Shown: positions 7,991 to 16,115 of the stretch, in pieces
How the letters are laid out: each line of letters opens with the position of its first letter
How positions within the stretch are numbered: position 1 is the first letter of the stretch
Source: Paenibacillus sp. BJ-4
GTDB lineage: Bacteria > Bacillota > Bacilli > Paenibacillales > Paenibacillaceae
DNA: 64,000 nt
NCBI RefSeq assembly: GCF_020404765.1
Contig: NZ_JAIVEM010000190.1
Span: forward strand, 34,723 to 98,722
Reading direction: 5' to 3'
Position numbers and translations under genes: made by a program
The notes under the pieces: generated by a model
Told to the model about the DNA's origin: nothing
The model's database searches: none
What the model saw: only the letters and a program-made list of their open reading frames with translations

Positions 7991-9025
7991 ATGACGACAA
8001 GCCATGATGTACAGGGTGAAAGCTTCTTTCTCAATTTGCGATTTATGTTGATCATATGTGTATTTGCAGGGAATGCATTGGAACCACTGGCCAGTTCATT
8101 TGATATTGCACAGCAATTTTTCAGCTGGATATTTATGTTCCATATGCCGTTGTTTGTGCTTGTTACAGGCTATTTTGCAAAGTCCTCCCTAACCGGATCG
8201 GCAGGACGTAAAGTTCTTCTACAGATTGGTATGCAATATCTTATTTTCCAATCGCTCTATTCTGTATTGGACGCTGCACTCTTTCACGTTCCCCGTATCC
8301 ATCATTCTTTTTTCGCACCTTACCTGCTGCTCTGGTTCCTCGCCAGCCATATCTGTTGGAGACTGTTAATGCTCGCTTTGCAGGGAATGCCGCCTGTCTT
8401 GCAATTGGGCATATCCGTACTACTGGGTATCCTTGTCGGATATCTCCCTATGGAGGGTATATGGCTAAGCGTATGCAGAACCTTTGTTTATTTACCTTAC
8501 TTTATAGCAGGATATCATTTGAACTATGCAGACGTTCGGCGCTTCTTTACAGCTCCAGTCCGAATAATCACTGGTGCTGTATCCGTTCTGCTCATGGTAA
8601 TGGCGGGAACGTCGTATTTCGGCATCCCGGCAGGCTGGCTGTATGGGAGCATGACTTATGGTGAGCTGGGACACACCGAATGGTACGCAGGGATTTACCG
8701 TATCGGTATTTATGGAGTTCAATTCATAGCCTCTATGGCATTTCTAGGCTTTGTTCCATCAATCACAGGACGTATCACCGAGATGGGCCGGCGGACATTA
8801 TATGTCTTTTTGCTTCATGGCCTGATCGTCCGTACCGTTGTTGCGAAGGGAGTCTACGAATATATAGATACTCCGGTAGAGATCATTTTAATCGTAGTGT
8901 GCGCAGCAGGTCTGTGCTGTTTGTTGACCATGCCCTGGGTTCGGACTGCAACGCGCCCTCTGATTGAGCCACAAGTGGATTGGATGCTCAAACCAGCCCT
9001 TTATCCTTTTAGACGATCTGCATAA
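7991..9025 (+). CDS. Integral membrane acyltransferase (acyltransferase 3 / OafA type)
   Basis: About 344 residues with around ten hydrophobic segments spread along the chain. The start of the core (NLRFMLIICVFAGNAL) and the MFHMPLFVLVTGYFAKSS segment are typical of acyltransferase-3 proteins, in which an R-x10-H motif near the first helices is normally catalytic; the LLHGLIVR segment near the C-terminus is also family-like. Such proteins O-acetylate cell-surface sugars or peptidoglycan. The ATG at 7991 has a GGAGGG ribosome site; an earlier in-frame ATG at 7970 does not. A perfect FNR/CRP-type box lies upstream. Confidence 0.8.
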   Translation: MTTSHDVQGESFFLNLRFMLIICVFAGNALEPLASSFDIAQQFFSWIFMFHMPLFVLVTGYFAKSSLTGSAGRKVLLQIGMQYLIFQSLYSVLDAALFHVPRIHHSFFAPYLLLWFLASHICWRLLMLALQGMPPVLQLGISVLLGILVGYLPMEGIWLSVCRTFVYLPYFIAGYHLNYADVRRFFTAPVRIITGAVSVLLMVMAGTSYFGIPAGWLYGSMTYGELGHTEWYAGIYRIGIYGVQFIASMAFLGFVPSITGRITEMGRRTLYVFLLHGLIVRTVVAKGVYEYIDTPVEIILIVVCAAGLCCLLTMPWVRTATRPLIEPQVDWMLKPALYPFRRSA

Positions 9026-9199
9026 TTTTTTAGCTTCCTTTATATCAGGCATAAACACGCGACAACTCGCTTACAGACGAAAAGGCAAGGGACTCATGAC
9101 CTTTTTTACTCCGCATAAAGCCTGTTTCATAGAGGCTCAATGTGGTAAGTAAAGGATGCGCGCAACAAAAAACAACTTTTTAAAAAGGAGTGATTTGTG

Positions 9200-9448
9200 A
9201 TGGCACGTAATCAAAATCAAGGGAAAATGAGCCGTGAAGAAGCAGGTCGCATGGGTGGAGAGGCGACTTCGAAGAAGCACGACAAGGATTTTTATCAGGA
9301 GATTGGTAGAAAAGGCGGGGAAGCAACCGCAAACTCTCATGACAAAGAATTTTATCAAGAAATCGGCAAAAAGGGCGGCGATGCTACAGCTGAGTCGCAT
9401 GACAAGAATTTCTACAGAGACATTGGTCGCAAAGGCGGCAAAAACTAA
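9200..9448 (+). CDS. KGG-repeat general stress protein
   Basis: An 82-residue hydrophilic protein made of about three and a half copies of a 20-22-residue unit with a GG core and HDKxFYQEIGxKGG spacing (GRKGG, GKKGG, GRKGG). This is the KGG stress-induced family (B. subtilis GsiB, E. coli YmdF), small disordered desiccation- and stress-linked proteins. ATG at 9200 with AAAGGAG nine bases upstream; the GTG at 9197 is less well placed. Monocistronic, followed by a terminator. Confidence 0.9.
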   Translation: MARNQNQGKMSREEAGRMGGEATSKKHDKDFYQEIGRKGGEATANSHDKEFYQEIGKKGGDATAESHDKNFYRDIGRKGGKN

Positions 9449-9495
9449 GTTGTAGTGTCCCATTGTACCCTCCCTTAATCATAGAAATGAGCTTG

Positions 9496-9528
9496 AGTCC
9501 ACCCGCTTTATTGCGGTGTGGGCTTTTT
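9496..9528 (+). terminator. Rho-independent terminator of the KGG gene
   Basis: Stem AGTCCACCCGC / GCGGTGTGGGCT with one bulged base, followed by a run of six T. Confidence 0.8.
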
Positions 9529-9673
9529 TGCCGTCATTTTTTATCATTTTTCGAAATCTTATATATGTAGAAAAAAGCTCACATCTATGATAGACTCTTT
9601 AGAAAACATCTGCGCTATTAACGGCGTCTATTGAACGCCATATCATTTTAAACTTTGGGGGGAAACCAGCATC

Positions 9674-11362
9674 ATGACAGCTAAGACGAAAATGCGTTCC
9701 GATATGATTAAAAAAGGCTTTGACCGCGCTCCTCACCGCAGCTTGCTGCGCGCAGCGGGCGTTAAGGAAGAAGATTTTGACAAGCCGTTTATTGCGGTAT
9801 GCAACTCGTATATTGACATTGTACCGGGTCACGTTCATTTGCAGGAATTTGGCAAAATTGTCAAGCAGGCTATTCGTGAGGCGGGCGGAGTACCTTTCGA
9901 ATTTAACACCATCGGTGTAGATGACGGTATTGCCATGGGGCATATTGGTATGCGTTATTCTCTGCCAAGCCGTGAAATTATCGCCGACTCTCTGGAAACG
10001 GTCGTTTCCGCCCACTGGTTTGACGGCATGGTTTGTATTCCTAACTGCGATAAAATTACCCCCGGCATGATGATGGGTGCATTGCGCGTCAACATCCCTA
10101 CTATTTTCGTCAGTGGCGGTCCTATGAAAGCTGGTAAAGACAAAAATGGTCGCTCTATTTCCCTGACCTCCGTCTTCGAGGGCGTAGGTGCATTCCAGGC
10201 GGGTAAAATTGATGACCAAAGCTTGCTTGAATTGGAACAATACGGCTGTCCGACATGTGGCTCCTGCTCAGGAATGTTCACAGCGAATTCCATGAACTGT
10301 CTCGCTGAAGCGATGGGTCTGGCTATGCCAGGTAACGGTACCATCCTCGCGGTAGCAGAAGAGCGTAAAGAATTCGTCAAACAATCTGCACGCCAATTGA
10401 TGGAATTGATCAAGCTGGATCTGAAACCACGTGATATCGTGACTAAAGAGGCCATTGATAATGCGTTCGCATTGGATATGGCAATGGGCGGTTCCACCAA
10501 TACGGTATTGCATACGTTGGCATTGGCTCATGAAGCTGAAGTGGATTACCCTATTGAACGTATTAATGAAGTCGCAAACCGCGTACCTCATTTGTCCAAA
10601 TTGGCACCTGCTTCCGACTATCACATTGAGGATGTTCATAATGCAGGCGGCGTAAGCGCAGTGCTGAATGAACTGTTGAAGAAACCAGGCGCACTGCATG
10701 GTGACTGTATTACTGTAACCGGAAAAACCATTCGCGAAAACGTAGAGGGTCAGGAAATTTTGGACACGAATGTTATCCACAAGCTGGACAACCCTTATTC
10801 CGAACGCGGCGGTCTGGCTGTATTATTCGGTAATCTGGCACCACAGGGCTCCATTATTAAGGTCGGTGCTGTTGATCCTTCTGTTGGCGGTTATCACAAA
10901 GGTCCTGCCATCTGCTTTGATTCACAGGAAGATGCACTGGCTGGCATCGCCAACGGTAAAATCAAGGAAGGACATGTTGTTGTTATCCGTTATGAAGGTC
11001 CTAAGGGCGGACCGGGTATGCCTGAAATGCTTGCTCCAACTTCACAAATCGTGGGTATGGGGCTCGGTGCCAAGGTTGGTCTGATTACAGACGGACGCTT
11101 CTCAGGTGCATCCCGTGGTATTTCCATCGGCCACATTTCCCCTGAAGCCGCAGAGGGCGGCCCTATCGCTTTTGTTGAGGACGACGATATCATTGAGCTG
11201 GATCTGAACAATCGTAAGATTGAGCTTCAAATTACGGATGAAGAATTTGAACGTCGCCGCGCCAACTGGAAGGGCTTCGAGCCAAAGGTGAAGACTGGCT
11301 ATCTGGCACGTTATTCCAAGCTGGTAACGAACGCAAGTAACGGCGGAATTATGAAAATCTAA
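9674..11362 (+). CDS. ilvD: Dihydroxy-acid dehydratase
   Basis: Third step of valine and isoleucine synthesis: dehydrates 2,3-dihydroxy acids to 2-keto acids. The 562-residue length is typical. Fe-S cluster cysteines are visible in CIPNCDKITPGM and CPTCGSCSGMF, with NSMNCL just after. The C-terminal active-site region GRFSGASRGISIGH is intact. A G-rich ribosome site sits 12 nt before the ATG. It stands alone, away from other ilv genes, with a terminator directly after. No T-box is seen in the 225-bp upstream gap; a small hairpin (GGCGT/ACGCC, about 9623-9639) is the only structure there. Confidence 0.97.
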   Translation: MTAKTKMRSDMIKKGFDRAPHRSLLRAAGVKEEDFDKPFIAVCNSYIDIVPGHVHLQEFGKIVKQAIREAGGVPFEFNTIGVDDGIAMGHIGMRYSLPSREIIADSLETVVSAHWFDGMVCIPNCDKITPGMMMGALRVNIPTIFVSGGPMKAGKDKNGRSISLTSVFEGVGAFQAGKIDDQSLLELEQYGCPTCGSCSGMFTANSMNCLAEAMGLAMPGNGTILAVAEERKEFVKQSARQLMELIKLDLKPRDIVTKEAIDNAFALDMAMGGSTNTVLHTLALAHEAEVDYPIERINEVANRVPHLSKLAPASDYHIEDVHNAGGVSAVLNELLKKPGALHGDCITVTGKTIRENVEGQEILDTNVIHKLDNPYSERGGLAVLFGNLAPQGSIIKVGAVDPSVGGYHKGPAICFDSQEDALAGIANGKIKEGHVVVIRYEGPKGGPGMPEMLAPTSQIVGMGLGAKVGLITDGRFSGASRGISIGHISPEAAEGGPIAFVEDDDIIELDLNNRKIELQITDEEFERRRANWKGFEPKVKTGYLARYSKLVTNASNGGIMKI

Positions 11363-11400
11363 TGTTTGTCTAAGATATATTTTATGAACAGTTAAAAAAG

Positions 11401-11440
11401 CCTCCCGCTCCCTTTAATAACAGGGAGTGGGAGGCTTTTT
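11401..11440. terminator. Bidirectional terminator between ilvD and the polysaccharide deacetylase
   Basis: Near-perfect 13-bp stem CCTCCCGCTCCCT / AGGGAGTGGGAGG with A tract before and T tract after; it serves both convergent genes. Confidence 0.9.
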
Positions 11441-11498
11441 CGTATTAGGTTGACTGCTTTGATCCTGCATCCACTGCTTGTGAAGCTCTAACTGCTGT

Positions 11499-12896
11499 TT
11501 AAATGGAACTAACCTCATCACTCACTTCACCGTGGAGCATATGTGTAGCGTCTCGTTGATTGGTTTGATCGGGGGGTTGATCTGTCTGAAATGGACCCTC
11601 TTGATGAAAACGGTCAAACAAAGTATCGATTGGCATCACGATCAGTTTCGGTACCATCACCTCTTTTTTGTCGTTCAACTGTTCTGGGCCCGAAGGATGG
11701 ATGACACTAAATAACAGCTTTAAATATATGGTGGACGCTTTCTTGAACAGCCCTTTGGGTAGCTCTTGAATTTGAAAACCCAGTTTCTCCGGTCCACGGT
11801 TAATCATACTTACTGCATAGACAGCCTTTACGCCGTTCATTCCAGAATCATGTACAAGCAGATGGGCAAGATCAGGAAGCTGCCGCTTCACTATCCTGAT
11901 TAATTGAATAGCCAAATGCACCATGGACTTTGCCGACGAACCTAAATGAAACAACATTTTATTATCAAAATGAAGCTCGACTATCGGGTCTCCCTTTTTT
12001 AGCCACCTACCGTTCTCCATGTTTACATTCGGTCCATGATAGGTACGGCGACGATAATAAAAAATTGTATCCTCCTTGCTTACGGGACGAAGCCGGAATA
12101 AAGTGTGGAATAACCGCTCGTAGAGCAGCCATCCGAATACCAGCATACTTTTGAACCAGCCTGTACCGGCTATCTCACCAGCAGCTGAAATATGGACAGG
12201 CTGACAAAACAATGTATCCACCCGTACGCTGCGTAATTGCCGTTCTTGAGCGACCAACAGTAGCTTCTCCAGTGCAATTAGCATATTCTGAGGGGCTTCT
12301 TCATCTGCCCCCAATGTCGTACCACAGTCATGGAGTAGCATCACCTCGCCACCCCTCAGCTTTTTGAGCATTCGCTCCGCTAACTGTTTCGCTCCAATCC
12401 TCGCCTTCCAATCCCCGAACATGGAGGACCATAATACAATTCGACGGCCATTCGTCTTGGAAATATCAAAGAAATTCACAATTCCCCATGGCGGACGGTA
12501 GAAGGTCGTTCCCTGTCCCGTTACCCGGCGAATGACTGCCTCTGTTTGGGCAATCTGCCTTCTGACAGTAACTGGTCGCATAAGCCAATTCGATTTGTGC
12601 ACATAATTATGAATACCGATCAAATGGCCTTCATCATGCATGCGTTTTAGAAGCTCGGGATGCTTTTCCGCATTTATGCCGATGACAAAAAAAGTGGCCT
12701 TGGCATCAAAACGCTTCAACAAATCTAGCAACTGCGGGGTATATACCGGATCAGGACCATCATCAAAGGTGAGCGCAAATTCTTGCTCGCTTTTGCCACG
12801 CCGAAACACTCTGAACCCAAAAATACGACTGACCAACGCCGGAATAAAAGCATAAAAAGTTGAAATGTAAAACATCCATAACAGCAAAGTCTGCAC
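11499..12896 (-). CDS. Polysaccharide deacetylase with a C-terminal extra domain
   Basis: 465 residues. After an N-terminal membrane segment (about residues 3-25) comes a NodB-homology deacetylase domain: motif 1 TFDDGPD, metal-binding HxxxH in IGIHNYVHKS, motif 3 YRPPWG and LLHDCG. These enzymes remove N- or O-acetyl groups from peptidoglycan or other surface polysaccharides. The last about 215 residues form a separate domain (RRTYHGPNVNMENG, HFDNKMLFHLG) similar to what I recall of YkoP-like proteins; that assignment is weak. Start is GTG at 12896 with a TGGGGA ribosome site. Confidence 0.85.
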   Translation of the reverse strand: MQTLLLWMFYISTFYAFIPALVSRIFGFRVFRRGKSEQEFALTFDDGPDPVYTPQLLDLLKRFDAKATFFVIGINAEKHPELLKRMHDEGHLIGIHNYVHKSNWLMRPVTVRRQIAQTEAVIRRVTGQGTTFYRPPWGIVNFFDISKTNGRRIVLWSSMFGDWKARIGAKQLAERMLKKLRGGEVMLLHDCGTTLGADEEAPQNMLIALEKLLLVAQERQLRSVRVDTLFCQPVHISAAGEIAGTGWFKSMLVFGWLLYERLFHTLFRLRPVSKEDTIFYYRRRTYHGPNVNMENGRWLKKGDPIVELHFDNKMLFHLGSSAKSMVHLAIQLIRIVKRQLPDLAHLLVHDSGMNGVKAVYAVSMINRGPEKLGFQIQELPKGLFKKASTIYLKLLFSVIHPSGPEQLNDKKEVMVPKLIVMPIDTLFDRFHQEGPFQTDQPPDQTNQRDATHMLHGEVSDEVSSI

Positions 12897-13072
12897 GTTT
12901 TTATCCCCACTTTTCTATTCTGAACTCCCAAGCTGGCTCTCTGAGGAAAACTCACTTACTTATATATTATCATAAAGCGTAAGCATGCGGACATTTTGCT
13001 ATTGCCTGATCAGCAATGAAGTCCAATTTAGTGTACAATAAGTAAAAATCTTAAAGGAGTCGTTGTATACAT

Positions 13073-14227
13073 ATGCTTCCATTGTACAAAAAATATTGGC
13101 GTACCGTTTTTGATATCGGTCTGATTGTATTAACCGTGTATTTAATTATGTTCGTATCCAGCAAGCTGTATCAACTGGCGGCACCGGTATTCCTATCGTT
13201 CGTCGTGTTCTGGTGCATTGAACCTGCAGCCCGTTATTTCCATCGTAAAGGGATGAAGAAGCCTTTCGCCTCCGCGCTCTCTGTGTTGTTGTTCATCATT
13301 CTTTTACTCGCTATTTTTTTCGGATTGGGTTTGATTTTGGTTACGCAATTTACGAAAGTCGCGCAAAACCTCCCACATTATACCCAGATTATCCAAACGG
13401 AATTCACGCGATATCTTCATCTTTCTCAAGATAAAATTGCTGCTTTACCTCCGGGTGTTACGGAACGTGTGAATGAATATTTTGCAACTGCGACCACGAT
13501 TGCGACCAAATGGGCACAACTCGGGTTATCCTTTTTTATACAATTCCTCAGTTCCTTCACTGTTTTTATGGGCAATTTTGCCGTTGCAATTATTTTAGCA
13601 TTCTTTTTAAGTATGGAAATTAATCTTTGGAAGGGAATTGCCCGTAGCAAGACTCCCAAAACACTTAAAACGGCTTACCTTTTTCTAAAAAACCACGTGC
13701 TTAAAGCGATTTCCGCTTTTCTGAAGGCTCAAGCCTTACTGGTAGGGATTACCTTTATTCTTGTATTTATAGGTTTACTCATTTTACAAGTGGATAATGC
13801 CCTTTCATTGGCGCTTGTGGCGGCTTTATTTGATATTCTTCCCTTGCTGGGTGTGCCTGTTATTTTTATTCCGTGGGCCGTGTATTTGTTCATCACGGGT
13901 AATACCAGCTTGACAATCGGGCTGCTTGTTGTCATGGCTGTTGCGGTGATCGTCCGCCAGCTGGCGGAGCCTAAAATTACTGGAAATTCCATCGGTGTCT
14001 CATCTGCCTATCTGATGCTTTCCTTTGCCATTATATCGTTATCCATCTTCGGATTGGCCGGATTAATTTTGTCTCCGATTCTGATTATTTTGCTCAAGGA
14101 ATTGTGGCAGCAAGGCTATCTGCAACAATGGATTCGGTTTCCGACAGAAGAATTTGATGAGCCCCCGTTTATTGTTAAAATTCAGGAGGAAGAACGTGGA
14201 ACTGCTCGTGGAGCTGAGGAAAATTGA
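13073..14227 (+). CDS. AI-2E-family transporter, possibly YtvI-like sporulation membrane protein
   Basis: 384 residues with about eight transmembrane helices in the PerM/AI-2E pattern: two N-terminal pairs, a polar loop (ALPPGVTERVNEY), then a helix bundle containing LLGVPVIFIPW. Paenibacillus has several such proteins. YtvI, a sporulation membrane protein, is the closest guess, but the sequence alone does not decide. ATG at 13073 with AAAGGAG about 15 nt upstream. Its last 46 bp overlap the end of the convergent penicillin-binding protein gene, with no room for a terminator between them. Confidence 0.8.
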   Translation: MLPLYKKYWRTVFDIGLIVLTVYLIMFVSSKLYQLAAPVFLSFVVFWCIEPAARYFHRKGMKKPFASALSVLLFIILLLAIFFGLGLILVTQFTKVAQNLPHYTQIIQTEFTRYLHLSQDKIAALPPGVTERVNEYFATATTIATKWAQLGLSFFIQFLSSFTVFMGNFAVAIILAFFLSMEINLWKGIARSKTPKTLKTAYLFLKNHVLKAISAFLKAQALLVGITFILVFIGLLILQVDNALSLALVAALFDILPLLGVPVIFIPWAVYLFITGNTSLTIGLLVVMAVAVIVRQLAEPKITGNSIGVSSAYLMLSFAIISLSIFGLAGLILSPILIILLKELWQQGYLQQWIRFPTEEFDEPPFIVKIQEEERGTARGAEEN

Positions 14228-15990
14228 GCTAGCAGATCCATCACCTGTCCGAACAGTGCAGTAGCCTGATTGGCAGAGTGCTTTGAAGCATTTTGCACCA
14301 GGACGGCAACGGCATAACGAGGTCGCTCTACCGGACCATAACCGATAAACCATTGGTGATTTACAGGACGACCGTTCTTTAAGGCTTGGGCTGTACCCGA
14401 TTTTCCAGCCAGATGCCATGTTTTATCACGCAAGGATGCGCCTGTGCCATGGGCCACGACTTCCTCCATCGCCTCGCGAAGCGTGCGAGCCGTGGAGGCA
14501 TGAATCTGCTGGCTTCCCTGGGGAGCATGTGAAGCATGAGCAGGTAGCTCCAGCATGGTGCCTCCATCTGCGTAGCTGATGCGATTCACAAGGCGTGGAG
14601 CATGGACCTGGCCATCGTGCAGCAAGGTGACGATGAGATTGGCGGCTTGGAGAGGCGTGACCAGCACATCGCGCTGACCGATAGCTGTCTGTGCACGTAC
14701 GCCCGGATCTGCCGCATGGGTATGGGAGCCGAATACGGCTCCCTTTTCCTCGTGATCCAGCGGTCTGAATTGCGGTAGCCCTGCAAGATTTCGCTCCTGC
14801 CAGCCCACTGTTCGACTCAATCCCAGCGCAGAGGCCGCCGCCTGAATTTGCTCAGGTTTAAGCCGTTCGCCAAGATGAGCGAACACGCTATTACAGGATA
14901 CGGCAAGCCCCTCCTCCAGGTTCAGGGTGCCGTGTCCTTCTTTTTTCCAGCAAGTCAAACCGTACTTGCCATAGGTTCCATGGCAATGGAACTGCTCCTT
15001 CGGTTGGACAACACCCGATTCAAGTGCAGCCGCAGCCGTAACCAGTTTAAAAATGGAACCGGGGGTTACCGCCTTGAGCGCGCGATTCGACCAATCTGTG
15101 GTCTGCTGCGGATCAACACGAACAGGATTATAAAAAGGACGGGACACCATCGCCAGCACATCCGCATTGCCCGCATCAAGTACAACCACCGCACCTTCTG
15201 CCAGGTGATTGGTGGCCGTCAGCTTTTCAAGCTGCTCCTGTAATGAAAGATCAATTGTAGTCTGCACCTGTAGCGGATAGTGATCATTAGATGGAGCAGT
15301 GACCCGAAGCGGTACATGGGCCAGCGGGCGACGCTGCGCATCCACCAACCGGGAGACGAACGTTTCACCGACGCCGCTCAGCAGCGGCTCCAGCGTTCTT
15401 TCCAGCCCGGCTGCCCCGATGGGTAGTTCACCCGCTCGGTCGGCACGCTCATACAGAAAGCCAAGCCATTGCCTGCCATTAGGCAGATCCGTATAGCGTT
15501 TCGCATAAGGTACAAGCTCGATGAGTGAAGGGGCTAGCTTCAGCAGCTTGCCTGCTTCATTCGGCCTGATTTGTACGGGCTCTCCGCGCCCATCGCGCCA
15601 TATTAGCGGTGATTGCAGACCTTTCCATCGTGTCAGCAGTTGCTTCTTATTCGTCTGCAGCAGCCTGGCGAGTTCTTCGCCATGCAGAGCCGCTTTGCCG
15701 TCAACATCGGGGAAAAGCACTGGCGTCCAGACTACACCACCAGTCAATGGTTGCCCATATCGATCCGTGAACTGTCCACGCCCAGAGTCGATAGCAATTC
15801 CCTCCTGGCGCTGACGTACAGACATTTCCTTCAGCGAATGTCCCCCGTAAGCAGACATATGTATCCCCGCCGTCCCCTGAATCCAAGCCAATCGGAGTAG
15901 TAAAATGAGCAGCAGCGCCATGATCCCCAAGGCCATATATGCAATTCGACGTTTTCGCATGAAGCTGTTGCCACGCCTCGGCACACGCAT
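14182..15990 (-). CDS. Class B penicillin-binding protein (D,D-transpeptidase)
   Basis: Cross-links peptidoglycan. The 602-residue protein has an N-terminal membrane anchor (about residues 15-36), a dimerisation domain, then a transpeptidase domain with SIFK (about 312-315, active Ser), SCN (about 365-367) and KSGTA near residue 530. There are no PASTA repeats at the C-terminus. The start at 15990 has AGAAGG too close to the ATG; an ATG at 15960 (MRKRRIAYM) is possible. It could be a sporulation- or elongation-linked PBP2; context does not tell which. Confidence 0.88.
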   Translation of the reverse strand: MRVPRRGNSFMRKRRIAYMALGIMALLLILLLRLAWIQGTAGIHMSAYGGHSLKEMSVRQRQEGIAIDSGRGQFTDRYGQPLTGGVVWTPVLFPDVDGKAALHGEELARLLQTNKKQLLTRWKGLQSPLIWRDGRGEPVQIRPNEAGKLLKLAPSLIELVPYAKRYTDLPNGRQWLGFLYERADRAGELPIGAAGLERTLEPLLSGVGETFVSRLVDAQRRPLAHVPLRVTAPSNDHYPLQVQTTIDLSLQEQLEKLTATNHLAEGAVVVLDAGNADVLAMVSRPFYNPVRVDPQQTTDWSNRALKAVTPGSIFKLVTAAAALESGVVQPKEQFHCHGTYGKYGLTCWKKEGHGTLNLEEGLAVSCNSVFAHLGERLKPEQIQAAASALGLSRTVGWQERNLAGLPQFRPLDHEEKGAVFGSHTHAADPGVRAQTAIGQRDVLVTPLQAANLIVTLLHDGQVHAPRLVNRISYADGGTMLELPAHASHAPQGSQQIHASTARTLREAMEEVVAHGTGASLRDKTWHLAGKSGTAQALKNGRPVNHQWFIGYGPVERPRYAVAVLVQNASKHSANQATALFGQVMDLLAQFSSAPRAVPRSSS

Positions 15991-16033
15991 CCTTCTTTCA
16001 TCTTTTTCCAGTAGTATGTCCTGTAGCTAAAAA

Positions 16034-16074
16034 AGAAAACCCATTCCGCTTTTGAACACGGGAATGGGTTTTCT
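16034..16074 (-). terminator. Terminator of the chemoreceptor gene
   Basis: Stem AGAAAACCCATTCC / GGAATGGGTTTTCT with a U tract on the minus-strand 3' side, directly after the chemoreceptor stop and before the penicillin-binding protein gene. Confidence 0.85.
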
Positions 16075-16115
16075 GTCGTTAATCATAAAATTAACAACTA
16101 CGATTTTTGTTACAT

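Noticed and set aside
9115..9145. SigB-like promoter before the KGG gene
   Set aside because: GTTT and GGTAAG lie at a fair distance, but the -10 fits poorly and I could not tell whether the organism has SigB.
10268..10780. 170-codon minus-strand frame
   Set aside because: Antisense to ilvD, whose protein is complete and well conserved here.
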